Shown here piece after piece: positions 30,743-42,781 of a DNA stretch of 64,000 nucleotides. The notes below the pieces were generated by a model that was given only the letters and a program-made list of their open reading frames with translations, did not search any database and was not told the origin of the DNA. A program made the position numbers and the translations under genes. Positions within the stretch are counted from its first letter, which is position 1, and each line of letters opens with the position of its first letter. Origin of the DNA: Sodalis sp. CWE (GTDB taxonomy: Bacteria > Pseudomonadota > Gammaproteobacteria > Enterobacterales > Enterobacteriaceae); contig NZ_JAESFE010000001.1 in assembly GCF_019646055.1 (NCBI RefSeq), forward strand, positions 124,001 through 188,000, written 5' to 3'.

Positions 30743-31071
30743 TTTATACTATCCCCCAAACAAACTCGAAAAATAGGACTAATTATAATTATCAATTAAA
30801 TTTTGCACCGCGTTTTATGGAGAAGAAATTAGAGAAATACGGAATTAGTCTGTATAAAACAGAAGAAAATTTAAATTTTTTAAATTTTGACTGTTTTAAA
30901 CAATGATATGAAGATTGAATTACACGCTATTCGTAATCAGACGCACAAAAACAGACTAAATATTGTTTTCTCTTAGTAAGAGAAAAGCAGCCTGGGATTG
31001 AAAAATCTTAGAAAAGAACAAATAAAAACTATTTACCAAATTTTCTTATTATTGATTTAACTATTTCCAAT
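30743..31071. other. Gap in the nsrR position
   Basis: nsrR (nitric oxide-sensing repressor) lies here in E. coli. No gene is readable in these 329 bp. A perfect stem TTTTCTCTTA/TAAGAGAAAA at 30966-30986 lies about 85 bases past the purA stop and could stabilise or end the purA transcript, though no T-run follows. Confidence 0.5.
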
Positions 31072-32385
<1,314 letters not shown>

Positions 32386-32626
32386 TTACTTATTAAACTA
32401 ATATTTAGTTGTAAAAAACTATAAATACGATTAGAAAAATTTGAGTGTTTTTTGCATTGTTTTTTTAAAAAAATAAAAATTACTAGAAATAAAAAATTAA
32501 CGTACCTTTATTCTATAATAAATATATCTGAGATGTTAGTAGCAATTTCTTTTTTCGCTTAAAAGCTGCAAAAACAGAAATTGATAAAAATTCTCCAGAA
32601 TATAAAAAATCAGAAGAGTAGTTCAA

Positions 32627-33658
32627 TCATTTTATTTTAAAAGAATCCTTAGAATTTTGACTAGTCATACTTGACGATTTCATGAACCGAAAAAAATCAC
32701 TATCCGGATTAAGTACCATTAAATCATTTTTGTTATTAAAACTTTTTTCGTATGCGCGCAAACTACGAATAAAGACGTAAAAAGAAGGATCTTTGTTAAA
32801 TGCATCAGCATATAGTTTGGCGGTTTCTGCATCTGCCTCACCACGAATAATCAACGCTTGACGCTTCGCTTCAGCTAATGTGCGAGCTACTTTATAGTCT
32901 GCTGCAGCACGCAACTTTTCTGCTTCTTCTTGTCCTTGCGAACGGTGACGACGAGCTACAGCTTCTCGTTCAGCACGCATACGCTGATAAATTGCATCAG
33001 AGACTTCTGATGGAAGATTAATTTGTTTAATACGTACATCAACGACCTCAATCCCTAAAACAGCCATGCTGTTAGGACTGACAGAAAACAAAGTATCGCT
33101 GACTTCTTTCTCTGTTTCCAAAGGAGCAGGTGGGATTGCACTCATTGAAGTTGTTTGTATTCCTTCATCATCATCAGATGTTCCATTATTTAGTGAATCG
33201 CGTACATCAGTCATCAAGCGATTACGGGAGTCTGTAACAATTTCTTTAACGTTTAATCGACCTAACTCTGAGCGCAAACGGTCGGAAAATTTTCGTTTTA
33301 ATAACACCTCTGCTCTAGATATATCACCGCCTCCAGTGGCTAAATAATAACGACTGAAGTCGCTGATCCGCCATTTGATGTATGAGTCAACAATTAGATC
33401 TTTTTTTTCCATGGTAACAAAACGATCAGCTTGATTTTCCATGGTTTGGATACGTGCATCAAGATTTTTAACTTTTTCAATAAAAGGTGTTTTCATATGT
33501 AAACCAGGACTATACACTAACGGGTTATTATTTCTGTCTCGTAATACTTTACCAAAACGCAAAACAATACCGCGTTGTCCTTCCTGTACTACAAAAAATG
33601 CTGTACTTAGTAATACAGATCCTACTATTGTAATAAATAATAAAATTTTACGTATCAC
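32627..33658 (-). CDS. hflC: FtsH regulator HflC (SPFH/prohibitin family)
   Basis: HflC forms with HflK a large membrane cage around FtsH in the inner membrane that controls access of substrates. The 343-residue product (E. coli 334) has an N-terminal membrane anchor (~4-22), the SPFH domain beginning VVQEGQRGIVLRFGKVL, a long charged helix (AEREAVARRHRSQGQEEAEKL split by Ala-rich turns) and the conserved YVFIRSLRAYEKSF near the end. It starts three bases after hflK stops. Confidence 0.96.
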   Translation of the reverse strand: MIRKILLFITIVGSVLLSTAFFVVQEGQRGIVLRFGKVLRDRNNNPLVYSPGLHMKTPFIEKVKNLDARIQTMENQADRFVTMEKKDLIVDSYIKWRISDFSRYYLATGGGDISRAEVLLKRKFSDRLRSELGRLNVKEIVTDSRNRLMTDVRDSLNNGTSDDDEGIQTTSMSAIPPAPLETEKEVSDTLFSVSPNSMAVLGIEVVDVRIKQINLPSEVSDAIYQRMRAEREAVARRHRSQGQEEAEKLRAAADYKVARTLAEAKRQALIIRGEADAETAKLYADAFNKDPSFYVFIRSLRAYEKSFNNKNDLMVLNPDSDFFRFMKSSSMTSQNSKDSFKIK

Positions 33659-33661
33659 AAA

Positions 33662-34927
33662 TTATTCTCTCCCTGTGCGTAAAGAAGTTTCAGTACGTTT
33701 TGCATTAGTACGTCGTTGATCCAAAACATTTTCTTTAGCATTGTTTTTTTTAGTAAGTGATCTAGTAGTAGTAACATTCTCCATATCTGGCAAGATAGGA
33801 GGATTAACAACATTTTTTTTCGGATGAAAATTATCAAAATAATTGAGAGGTGCTTGTTGTGATGTCTGATCTATTGGTAATAGTACTAGTAGATTATTGC
33901 TATTTCTCTGCCTGTCATTGACTAAAATCTTTCTTGTATTACTTAATATACGCTCCATTGTGTCGATATACAAACGTTCACGAGTAATTTCCGGCGCTGC
34001 TCTATATTCTGGAAGAACTTTAAAAAATCTTTGAACCTCTCCCTGCGCTTCTAATACAGTATGAGCTTTATAAGCTCTCCCTTCTTCTAAAATGCGCTGC
34101 GCCTGTCCATTCGCACGCGGTTGTACTTCGTTTGAATATGCTTCAGCTTCACGAACATATTGTTGTTCATTTTCTCTTGCAGCAATGGCATCATCGAATG
34201 CTGCTTTTACCTCTTCCGGGGGTCGAGCAGCTTGAAAATTAACATCTAATAAAACAATTCCCATATTATATGGAAGAATAGTTTCTTCCAAAACATGCTG
34301 AGTATCACTACGTACCAAAGTACGACCTTCCGTTAAAATACGATCCATAGTATATTTACCTATAACGCCTCGTAAAGCGCTATCGGTTGCTTGACGCAGA
34401 CTATCATCAGCATTAGTTACACTGAATAAATAAAGATTAGGTTCAGTTATGCGATACTGAACATTCATTTCTACACGAACAACGTTCTCATCAGAAGTTA
34501 ACATCACGCCGGAAGCAGCTAGTTCTCGCACAGATTCTACGTTAACAGCAGTTACGGTATCAATATAAGTCGGCTTCCAATTCAAACCAGGTTGAACTAA
34601 TCGATTCAACTTTCCAAAACGCAACACTACCCCGCGCTCAGCTTCTTTAATCGTATAGAATCCACTTCCAACCCAAATAATTATAAGAATTACGCTTATC
34701 AAGCTAATATAACAGACATTTTTTTTTGGTAGTCTAAAACTCATACCGTCTTTTTTATTACTGAATTCATTTAACCTAAATCCAATTTTTTTGAGAAATT
34801 TATCTAAATAAGAAGTTTTTTTTTCAGAGTTTTTTTTATTGTTTTCAGTAGAATCACTATTGCTATTATTTTTTCTCCCCCATGGATCGTGATCTTGCTT
34901 ATTGTTCCCAGGATGATTCCACGTCAT
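33662..34927 (-). CDS. hflK: FtsH regulator HflK (SPFH/prohibitin family)
   Basis: HflK is the partner of HflC in the FtsH-HflKC complex of the inner membrane. The 421 residues (E. coli 419) begin MTWNHPGNNKQDHDPWG, close to E. coli. Then follow a Asn/Lys-rich cytosolic stretch in place of the E. coli Gly-rich one, one membrane helix (~75-95), the SPFH domain (IKEAERGVVLRFGKL) and a helical region (ERLYIDTMERILSNTRKILV). The N-terminal stretch is coded through A-runs of eight to nine bases. hflX, between hfq and hflK in E. coli, is missing. Confidence 0.96.
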   Translation of the reverse strand: MTWNHPGNNKQDHDPWGRKNNSNSDSTENNKKNSEKKTSYLDKFLKKIGFRLNEFSNKKDGMSFRLPKKNVCYISLISVILIIIWVGSGFYTIKEAERGVVLRFGKLNRLVQPGLNWKPTYIDTVTAVNVESVRELAASGVMLTSDENVVRVEMNVQYRITEPNLYLFSVTNADDSLRQATDSALRGVIGKYTMDRILTEGRTLVRSDTQHVLEETILPYNMGIVLLDVNFQAARPPEEVKAAFDDAIAARENEQQYVREAEAYSNEVQPRANGQAQRILEEGRAYKAHTVLEAQGEVQRFFKVLPEYRAAPEITRERLYIDTMERILSNTRKILVNDRQRNSNNLLVLLPIDQTSQQAPLNYFDNFHPKKNVVNPPILPDMENVTTTRSLTKKNNAKENVLDQRRTNAKRTETSLRTGRE

Positions 34928-35697
34928 AATTCTAGCTCCATTTTAATAACTAATCAATTTAATTTAAGGCTTAACTGCACCGCAAAGATGGTTTAAATTC
35001 CAGTAAGGGTTTTTGATTCTTAAGTTGATACTGAAACCAATGGCTGCAACTAATTTTGCTTCTATATTTTTTAGTAAACTCTCTTAATTTTAAATTATTG
35101 TTTCTTTTCTTACGTTAAGTCATAGTTATACTTTTTTGATAAAAATTCCGGTTAACAAATTATTTTTGAAGTATCTAAGTAGGCAATTTTTCTTTTATCA
35201 AAGATGAATTCGAAGTATTTATTAGTAGTGATATTAGTCGAGATCACTAGCTAATAACGTTTATTTCGCTTTCAAAACAAATAGTAACCGATTTTAAATT
35301 TGAGTAAACTCGTAATCTCTATGAGATTAGTATATTAATATATTTTTTATCATAATAAAAATGTACAATAACTTATTGATACACAAACTTTTGGAGAAAT
35401 AAAGCACGAAAATCCTTTTAGCTCAATGGAAATTCTCCTATGTCTAAGATAGAAGTTTCATGTTATAAACATTTCTTTCTTAGAAAGATTTAAATATATG
35501 ATTTACTCAAATTTATTTTTGAATTAAAAAGTGAGTTTGTTTACTGAGCGCGTAGTAAGTAAATTGGTATATAATTTATCTTTTTTGAACTTATTCGACT
35601 TCTATTATGATAGAGATTTTTGTAAAAAACTTACTCTAAAATTAGAATCGGAAGAGGCATGTTATTTATTATTCATTTTAGGAATCAATTGAGGGGC
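34928..35697. other. Gap in the hflX position
   Basis: hflX (ribosome-splitting GTPase) lies between hfq and hflK in E. coli. No GTPase motif or frame is readable in these 770 bp. Two small palindromes are present: TAATCTC/GAGATTA at 35313-35329 and CTTTCT/AGAAAG at 35475-35487. Confidence 0.55.
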
Positions 35698-35964
35698 TTA
35701 GTTGTTTTCATAAAAATAACCGCTAGAAGTAGCTAAACTAGGATTATTGTCATGATATGAAACTGAACGCGCAGGAACTATAGTTGAAATAGCGTGTTTG
35801 TAAATTATTTGGCTAACTGTATTTCTTAATACAATAACAAACTGATCAAAAGATTCAATTCGACCTTGTAATTTGATACCATTTAATAAATAAATAGAAA
35901 CCGGAATATGTTCTCGACGCAATGTATTTAAAAACGGATCTTGTAAAGATTGTCCTTTAATCAT
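35698..35964 (-). CDS. hfq: RNA chaperone Hfq
   Basis: Hfq is a hexameric Sm-like protein that pairs small RNAs with mRNAs and affects mRNA stability. The 88-residue product has the full Sm core ([20 protein letters not shown], then [20 protein letters not shown] and [14 protein letters not shown]), including the Q8, F42-type and YKH motifs. The disordered C-terminal tail is shortened (E. coli 102 residues) and ends GYFYENN. It follows miaA with 140 bases between, as in E. coli. Confidence 0.96.
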   Translation of the reverse strand: MIKGQSLQDPFLNTLRREHIPVSIYLLNGIKLQGRIESFDQFVIVLRNTVSQIIYKHAISTIVPARSVSYHDNNPSLATSSGYFYENN

Positions 35965-36104
35965 CTTATTATATCCTTAATATTGTATTCCTGACATTTA
36001 TTAAGAATTATTTTTTTAGATTAATAGTTCTAAGCTAGAAGCTTATACAATTAAAATAATTATTGCCAATAAAAACATTTTATCTGTCTGCTTGCTAACT
36101 AAGT

Positions 36105-37067
36105 TTATGCAAGGTTGTCTGATTGTAGATTTTTAACTATTTGCAGAGCTCTCTTGAGAGAAAGGTTAGAATTGTTGTTCTCTATCCAGTGAATATTGGC
36201 CCAACGTTTTAACCAGGAAATTTGATGCTTAGCTAGCTTTTTTGTTGCGCGAATTGCATGAAAAATCATGTCATCATAATTAATTTCATTAGATAAATAT
36301 GACCACATTTGACGATACCCAACGCAACGGATAGATGGTTTATTTTTATGTAAATCATTTCTTGAAAAAAGCATATTGACTTCTCGTTCAAAACCATTAT
36401 CTATCATCTGATAGAATCGTTGCGTTATACGTTGATGCAATAAATCGTGATCAAACGGAATAATGGCAAGTTGAAAGACTCGATATCCTAATACCTCACC
36501 GGATATTTTTGTTAGTTCAGTTATTGTATTACCAGAAATAATAAAAACTTCTAGCGCACGTGATAATCTCTGAAAATCATTTGGATGAATGCGACTTGCA
36601 GCAATTGGATCAATTTTTTGCAGTCGCTTATGTAGAGCTATTTTTCCTACCTTTTCCACTATTTTTTTAATATAACGACGAACCTCATAATTTGCAGAGG
36701 GTAAATAAGAAATTCCATACAGAAGACTTTTAAAATAAAGCATGCTTCCACCAACTAGTAATGGAATTCGTCCTGTTTTAGTGATATCTATCATTTCCTT
36801 TACTGCGTCACGACGAAAATCTGCCATTGAATAAATTTCAGATGGATCACGAATATTTATTAAACGATGTGGTATCGCCTCTAATATGCTAGAAGGTGGT
36901 TTAGCTGTACCGATATCCATTCCTCGATAAACCAGTGCAGAATCAACACTAATAATCTCTATTGGAAGATATTTATATAATTCTATTGCTAATGAAGTTT
37001 TTCCAGAGGCAGTTGTTCCCATGAGAAAAATGGCTGCAGGATGAGAAGAACGTACATGTATGGTCAT
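36105..37067 (-). CDS. miaA: tRNA dimethylallyltransferase
   Basis: MiaA transfers a dimethylallyl group to A37 of tRNAs that read codons starting with U. The 320 residues (E. coli 316) contain the P-loop GTTASGKT (~17-24; E. coli GPTASGKT), [31 protein letters not shown], and [16 protein letters not shown]. The C-terminal [12 protein letters not shown] is also present. The upstream mutL of E. coli is missing, so miaA now needs its own promoter within the 1-kb gap above it. Confidence 0.97.
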   Translation of the reverse strand: MTIHVRSSHPAAIFLMGTTASGKTSLAIELYKYLPIEIISVDSALVYRGMDIGTAKPPSSILEAIPHRLINIRDPSEIYSMADFRRDAVKEMIDITKTGRIPLLVGGSMLYFKSLLYGISYLPSANYEVRRYIKKIVEKVGKIALHKRLQKIDPIAASRIHPNDFQRLSRALEVFIISGNTITELTKISGEVLGYRVFQLAIIPFDHDLLHQRITQRFYQMIDNGFEREVNMLFSRNDLHKNKPSIRCVGYRQMWSYLSNEINYDDMIFHAIRATKKLAKHQISWLKRWANIHWIENNNSNLSLKRALQIVKNLQSDNLA

Positions 37068-38065
37068 GATTTGTGTTTTAGTTGTTTAGAAACATACAAC
37101 TTTTAGCAAAAAAACTTTTTTCTACTGAAAAATAATTTTATTGCATATGATATTTTTAGGAGTAGCTTGTAAATAACAGAGTCTCGTAACCATAAATTAG
37201 TAAAAAGAAAACACAGATTGTTATATTATGTGTATTGCTGATGATTGGAATCATAACGTTATTTTTATAATTTTTAAAAAATTTGCTGTTATAATAATAC
37301 CTGCATTGTATCACTTTTCTTTTAGAAAGATACCTTTCTATGAGGTATTTTTTAAAATTTAATTAAAAAAATTCATTATACATGGATTTATTATACTGTA
37401 GCGCATAACGAGTAATCGTATACGATAAATTTTTAATTCAGAATTAAACACAATTGGTAATCTATTTGAAATGCTAAAGAGAACTCTTTTTAAAATCGAA
37501 ATAATAAAATACTGATACTTTTATCCATTGTTAACTCTAGTTGAAGCATAGTTTTTAATTACACCATTTTTTCTAAAAAATTCTTCTATCTTAATATTAA
37601 GCTGATAGCATGAATTATCCCTTAAGACAGCTGCGAAGATTTTTAAGGTTTAAACAATTTATCTTGAATAATTTAAAAAAAATAGGTTTTTTTGTAAAAA
37701 ACTACTATAACATAAGATTTATAATTGCTTCAAATTTCTTTTGAGGTTAATTAGAATAATTAAAATTTCTCCTATCCTAATATCATAGGGTAACGAGTTG
37801 TTGACTTATCTTATGAGATTGACAGATACTCCATAATGCGCAGCAATTATTCTTAATGAATTTCCATTTATTACTTGATATTAGTAATACTCAAGTGATC
37901 TTGTATTTTTGAATTTTTTACCAGGTAAAATGAAAGTTCTCTGTATAATTTTTCATTATTCTTTTTCAATTTATTTAATATAGAAGTCGAAACTATGTGA
38001 ATCTTACCTGTCTTCTACATGAAGACGTTGCTAACTCACAACGTTTATTGTTATTAAAATACTGT
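37068..38065. other. 1-kb gap in the mutL position
   Basis: mutL (mismatch repair) is between amiB and miaA in E. coli. I see no GHKL ATPase motifs or other gene here. The only structure is a terminator-like hairpin on the plus strand, ATACCT/AGGTAT with a 7-base loop and following T-run (37330-37353), which faces away from both flanking genes and has no obvious gene to serve. Confidence 0.55.
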
Positions 38066-39460
38066 TTAATAAAAGGTATTGTTATTTTGAACATTTTGAT
38101 TTTTATTATCAAAATTTACTCTCTTTGAGAGATTAGTACTACTTTTTAATTTTGGAATATAGCGTAATGAATGCTCAAAAAAATAAGAGCGTAAACCTAA
38201 GTATACGGCATTAGCAATTTTATCTTGATAAATTTTGTTAGTTAGCTTTTTCGCTTCTTTAGGATTGCTAATGAAACCTGCTTCTATCAATAGTGAAGGA
38301 ATGTCCGGTGAACGAAGTATTCCTAAACTAGCGTGTTCTGGTTGATATTTATGTAGATTGCATACTTTTTGTAACTGACTTAGAATTTTTACTCCTATTT
38401 CATATCCTACTCGTTGTGAATAACCAAATTGGAGATCTAGCAACGTTTGATTAAGATAAACATCAGTTCGTAAATCTCTGGTTGAAAATTTTTCAAGCTT
38501 TAACAATTCAGTACGTTTTTCACATTGTTCCAACCGATCTACTATTTCGTTATTGACACGTCGATTAGAAAGCACCCATACTGATGCGCCGTTTGCATTA
38601 TGATTTTTTGCGGAATCAACATGAATAGATATAAGCACTCTAGCTCCATTTTGACGTGCTATGTCAGAACGTCTCTTCACTGGAATATAAAAATCGTTGT
38701 TTCTAATTAGAAACGGTTTAAAGGTGAAATCCTTTTTAAGCAATGTTTTTAAATTTCGCGCAATAGCAATAGTCACGTCTTTTTCATATAAACCATAAGA
38801 AGTGGTCGCTCCAGGATCTTGTCCACCATGTCCAGCATCAATAGCTATTATAATTGGTTTAAAGTTTATTTTTGATTTATTTTGTGTAGTAGATATTGAA
38901 GCTAGTGGCGTCATTACTGTAATTGGTTTCTTTATTCCTAATTTTTTATTAAACAAATTTCTTTTTTCTTTAGGTGATTTGTGTATTTTCGTATTCGAAA
39001 TGCGTTTACTTGTTTGCAAAGAGGGTTTAATGAAACTCAATTGCCGACTGACAATGGTTAATATAAGATCATAGTGATTATTAACCCGTTTTGTTTTAAA
39101 AAAAATTTTAGACTCTTTAGTCAGATCACATATTAGTTGCAAAATTTTTTTATCATGGAACATTCTGATATTAATGCACTTAAGGATTTTTTTTTCATTG
39201 AACTCAGCTGATCGTCGTTTTTTCAAAATTAAATCGCTGCGATAAATATTAACCATAATCCTTTCAGGACAATGAACTAAAGAAAAAGAATACATTGGCT
39301 TTTGAATAAATTTTAATGTGATTATTGACTGATTGAATTTATTAATGATATCTATCAGAATGGGGTTTTTTTCTGTTGACTCTGTATTTTTTACTGACAG
39401 GCTCAGCATAACTAACACAAATATGGCTCGCATTAAAAAGATCATAAATTGTAGTAACAT
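38066..39460 (-). CDS. amiB: N-acetylmuramoyl-L-alanine amidase AmiB
   Basis: AmiB is a periplasmic zinc amidase that splits septal peptidoglycan for daughter-cell separation, activated by EnvC in E. coli. The 464 residues start with a likely signal peptide (MLLQFMIFLMRAIFVLVML), then a diverged AMIN domain (~30-140), a linker and the Amidase_3 domain with zinc and catalytic residues in AIDAGHGGQDPG, the Glu of LYEKDVTIA, ISIHVDSA and LLIEAGFISN. The tail is Asn-rich. It argues that this bacterium keeps and remodels a cell wall. tsaE, upstream in E. coli, is absent. Confidence 0.95.
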   Translation of the reverse strand: MLLQFMIFLMRAIFVLVMLSLSVKNTESTEKNPILIDIINKFNQSIITLKFIQKPMYSFSLVHCPERIMVNIYRSDLILKKRRSAEFNEKKILKCINIRMFHDKKILQLICDLTKESKIFFKTKRVNNHYDLILTIVSRQLSFIKPSLQTSKRISNTKIHKSPKEKRNLFNKKLGIKKPITVMTPLASISTTQNKSKINFKPIIIAIDAGHGGQDPGATTSYGLYEKDVTIAIARNLKTLLKKDFTFKPFLIRNNDFYIPVKRRSDIARQNGARVLISIHVDSAKNHNANGASVWVLSNRRVNNEIVDRLEQCEKRTELLKLEKFSTRDLRTDVYLNQTLLDLQFGYSQRVGYEIGVKILSQLQKVCNLHKYQPEHASLGILRSPDIPSLLIEAGFISNPKEAKKLTNKIYQDKIANAVYLGLRSYFFEHSLRYIPKLKSSTNLSKRVNFDNKNQNVQNNNTFY

Positions 39461-39937
39461 ACCACAGTAAATATACCTTTAATTACTAATTAAAAGATAA
39501 ACAGGCCCAGCCATAGAAAAAACAATAAAAGGTGAATAAAAATTCATTAGTGTTTATGTTGTTCTAAAATAGAATTAATTAGGTCTTTTATTAGAAAATA
39601 AGTTGATATGTAACATCACAGTATCATTATCGATGATTAATTATTTAAAAATTTTTACAACAACATACTAGAGTGAGTTGTAGTTTCTACGTTTTTTTCA
39701 GAATCTTCTTTTAGTTGAAATTAATTTTGTAATGTCTAACAAAGATTGAATGCCTGTCTTTTAGCATAAAGAGAAACAACTAGATGAAATGGTGAATTTT
39801 TTAAATTAATACCGTTGAATATAGCTTTATAATTAGAAAGAAAATCAACCTGGTTCAATCAATTTTTTAATTTACATTAATTCCTGTTTCTTACATTTAA
39901 GAAAATTTAATTTTTTAACTATATTATTGTTTATTTT
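39461..39937. other. Gap between tRNA-Gly and amiB (queG, nnr, tsaE lost)
   Basis: E. coli has queG, nnr and tsaE here. I find no gene in these 477 bp and no clear terminator for the tRNA. Confidence 0.5.
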
Positions 39938-40012
39938 TGGAGCGGGAAACGAGATTTGAACTCGCGACCCCAACCTTGGCAAGGTTGTGCTCTACCACTG
40001 AGCTATTCCCGC
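39938..40012 (-). tRNA. glyV: tRNA-Gly(GCC)
   Basis: The 75-nt gene reads GCGGGAATAGCTCAGTGGTA at its start, has anticodon GCC and ends with an encoded CCA (39938-39940). It is very close to E. coli GlyVXY tRNA, with one base fewer in the D-loop. E. coli has three tandem copies here (glyV, glyX, glyY) near orn; this genome keeps one, so the choice of symbol among the three is arbitrary. Confidence 0.95.
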
Positions 40013-40516
40013 ATATATTAGAAATTTGCTTTCATATCTCTAATGAGATTGCATTTCTTCTTAGAAAGAATTAATTTTTTCTTGAATCTAAATAAGATTT
40101 TATTTTTTTTGAAAAAATCAATTTTAAATTAAAAAATCAAAAATCATGATCTTATTTTTTTATCTCTTAATTTTTTATAAAAAATGATATTTTTGCTTTA
40201 CTTTTTATTTTTTCGATTATTGCGAAATTGTTTTGCTATTCATTATTTGATCATGTAAATATTATATTAGTGGAATCACTAAACGAGATATTTGACATGC
40301 TTCTTAATAAAGAATGGCATGTGTTTCCTTCTAAAAAAGACAGATAAATAAACTTTTTTCTATCTACAAAAACAACTAAAATCTTTGAAAGGCTAATTGA
40401 TAATTATTAAAAATAATAAATTACAAACGATTTTTTGAGGAAATCATTATTTTTATAATAGAATCTGTAATTTATAGAATACTTACATTTCTAAATGGTT
40501 TTTTACTAATCTTTCA
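40013..40516. other. AT-rich gap between orn and tRNA-Gly
   Basis: No gene is visible in these 504 bp. Two weak palindromes occur: ATCTC/GAGAT at 40036-40049 and an imperfect TTCTTCTTAGAAAGAA close behind it. Confidence 0.45.
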
Positions 40517-41062
40517 TTAAAGACGAATAAAATGTTCCCTATAATAAGCCATTTCAGCTACTGATTCTCTGACATCACTTAGAGCTTGATGGACTTTATT
40601 TTTTTTTAATCCAGATAAGATCGCTGGTTTCCAACGACGTGCTAGTTCTGCTAATGTGCTAACATCTAGATAATGATAATGAAAGTAAGCTTCAAGTTCT
40701 GGCATGTAGTATGACAAAAATCGTCGATCCTGTCCGACACTATTACCACAAATTGGTGATCTTCTAGCTGGAACCCACTTCTTAAGAAAAGATAGAGTAC
40801 TCATCATTGCTGTTTCTTCATTAAGTTGACTATTTCGCACTTTCTCAATTAATCCGCTAGATGTGTGAATTTGTCTATTCCAATCGTCCATTAATGATAA
40901 TTGACTATCAGACTGTTGAATAGCTAACACAGGGCCCTCTGCTAAAATGCTCAAATGAGCATCAGTAATTAACGTTGCTATCTCAATAATACGGTGTTTT
41001 CTTGGATCAAGTCCAGTCATTTCTAGATCAATCCATATTAAATTATTAATATTTATTGTCAT
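40517..41062 (-). CDS. orn: Oligoribonuclease
   Basis: Orn degrades the 2-5-nt RNA fragments left by RNase R and PNPase and is essential in E. coli. The 181 residues (E. coli 181) are a DEDDh exonuclease: [11 protein letters not shown] carries the first Asp/Glu pair, [11 protein letters not shown] the next, and [11 protein letters not shown] the last Asp. I use ATG 41062 ([18 protein letters not shown]); a GAGG lies just three bases upstream, and a TTG three codons earlier is in frame. With pnp and rnr here, the terminal mRNA decay set is complete. Confidence 0.96.
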   Translation of the reverse strand: MTININNLIWIDLEMTGLDPRKHRIIEIATLITDAHLSILAEGPVLAIQQSDSQLSLMDDWNRQIHTSSGLIEKVRNSQLNEETAMMSTLSFLKKWVPARRSPICGNSVGQDRRFLSYYMPELEAYFHYHYLDVSTLAELARRWKPAILSGLKKNKVHQALSDVRESVAEMAYYREHFIRL

Positions 41063-41840
41063 AATCCTCAAAGAGCATCTTTACAAGAATATTACTTTCT
41101 ATCTTTAGTTACAATTTCTAATTGTTAAATTTATTGTCAAATGTTTACAAATTGCTCGTCTGAATTAAATCAGTGAGATTAAACTTCTTTCGAAGAAAGC
41201 TTTTTGTAAATTATTATGTTGAAATATCATCTTATTCTTCTCATTATACAACAATAATTGCTTAGCTTAGTTCATATAAGGAAGCAGTTAGAAAGATACA
41301 TCTCTTTCAGTCAAGTTTATATACTAATTTTTTAATTCTATTTTATTTAAACTGTTTAAAAATGAAACCTATAGTTCTTGTTTTTGAATAAGTCAAGATA
41401 TAATGAGCTCGAACGATTAGTAAGATCAAAAAATTGAATTTCTAACCGTAAGACTAATTTTAGCAATAATTCATTTAGATAATACTTTACTATCAGTCCA
41501 TTTACAATGAAGAACATTATATTCTGCATATAACAAAGATCTTTTTTTTCAAAAAAATGGTACTTTTCAAGTGTTAATTATTTAAAATAAATAATGGATA
41601 ATACAATTTTAAATTTAAACTTTACAGAAATTACAATCTGGCTATATCCATTTTTAACTTAATCATGTTAGTATTTTACATATCTTTTATCGCTGAAAAA
41701 TTTTTTAAATGATTATTATTGATAATAGTCCAATGTTAAAATGCATGCCCTTTAATCTTTAAAAAAGAAACTATAATACATATAAATTTTTTTGATGATT
41801 GATTGTATAAACTATTTATGATTAAAATACGAGGTCTCGT
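41063..41840. other. Gap in the rsgA position
   Basis: rsgA (30S-assembly GTPase) lies between orn and psd in E. coli. No circularly permuted GTPase motifs are readable in these 778 bp. The palindrome CTTCTTTCGAAGAAAG (41184-41199) is followed by GCTTTTTG. The promoter for psd must lie near the right end, but I could not choose one. Confidence 0.5.
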
Positions 41841-42728
41841 TTGGACAAACTAAAAATAATTTTACATCAATTTCTTCCTAAGAAATGGATAACAGAATTA
41901 ATTGGCTTAGGTGCTGAATACCGTGGAGGATGGATTACTAAAGTTTTGATTTCTTTGTTTGTTCGTTGGTATAACATTGATTTAAAGGAAGCACAAAAAC
42001 AAGATATATCCTTATACTCTACCTTTAACGAATTTTTTGTCAGACCACTACGTTATGAGGTTCGTCCTATTGATACTGATCCAAAAGCATTGATATGTCC
42101 GGCAGATGGAGTTATTTCCCAAATTGGGTTTATTAAAGACAAACAGATTTTTCAAGCAAAAAAACATTACTTTAACCTAGAAGCATTATTAGCATGCAAC
42201 GAATTTATGGTAGCCAAGTTTCAAAATGGAATTTTTGCCACTATTTATCTTTCTCCTCGAGATTGTCACCGTATATATATGCCTTGTGATGGCATTTTAC
42301 ATGAAATGTTATATGTTCCTGGCGAATTATTCTCTTTAAACTCACTGGCAGTAACCAATATTCCAAATGTATTTGCTCGAAATGAACGTGTTATTTGTTT
42401 ATTTGATACAAATTTTGGATTAATGGCTCAGATTTTGATAGGTGCAATCATTGTTGGTAGTATCGAAACCGTGTGGGAAGGAGTTATTACTCCTCCGCGA
42501 GAAGGAGTCATTAAACGATGGCGTTATTGTCATGCGGATAATAAAAAAAAGATAACTTTGCTTAAAGGACAAGAAATGGGACGTTTCAAACTTGGTTCTA
42601 GCGTTATTAATTTATTTACTAACAACAGTGTAGTTTTAAGCGAACATCTGCATAAAAATTATACTATCCATTTTGGTCAAAAATTAGGCCATGGAATCCC
42701 ACAAAATAATATACATAACAATGTATAG
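41841..42728 (+). CDS. psd: Phosphatidylserine decarboxylase proenzyme
   Basis: Psd converts phosphatidylserine to phosphatidylethanolamine at the inner membrane. It is made as a proenzyme that cleaves itself, here at Gly252-Ser253 in [11 protein letters not shown] (E. coli LGST), generating the pyruvoyl group. Conserved segments include [27 protein letters not shown] and [17 protein letters not shown]. The 295 residues lack the acidic C-terminal tail of E. coli (322). The start is TTG at 41841 with AGG 6 bases upstream; an in-frame TAA five codons before rules out a longer form. mscM follows, as in E. coli. Confidence 0.96.
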   Translation: MDKLKIILHQFLPKKWITELIGLGAEYRGGWITKVLISLFVRWYNIDLKEAQKQDISLYSTFNEFFVRPLRYEVRPIDTDPKALICPADGVISQIGFIKDKQIFQAKKHYFNLEALLACNEFMVAKFQNGIFATIYLSPRDCHRIYMPCDGILHEMLYVPGELFSLNSLAVTNIPNVFARNERVICLFDTNFGLMAQILIGAIIVGSIETVWEGVITPPREGVIKRWRYCHADNKKKITLLKGQEMGRFKLGSSVINLFTNNSVVLSEHLHKNYTIHFGQKLGHGIPQNNIHNNV

Positions 42729-42781
42729 CCCTCAACTGACTTGAGCTTAAAACTGTTAAGCTAATTGAAGAACTTCTTACT

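Noticed and set aside
30685-30906. 73-codon plus-strand frame overlapping the rnr start
   Set aside because: Half of it is antisense to rnr and the rest is AT-rich; no features of a real gene.
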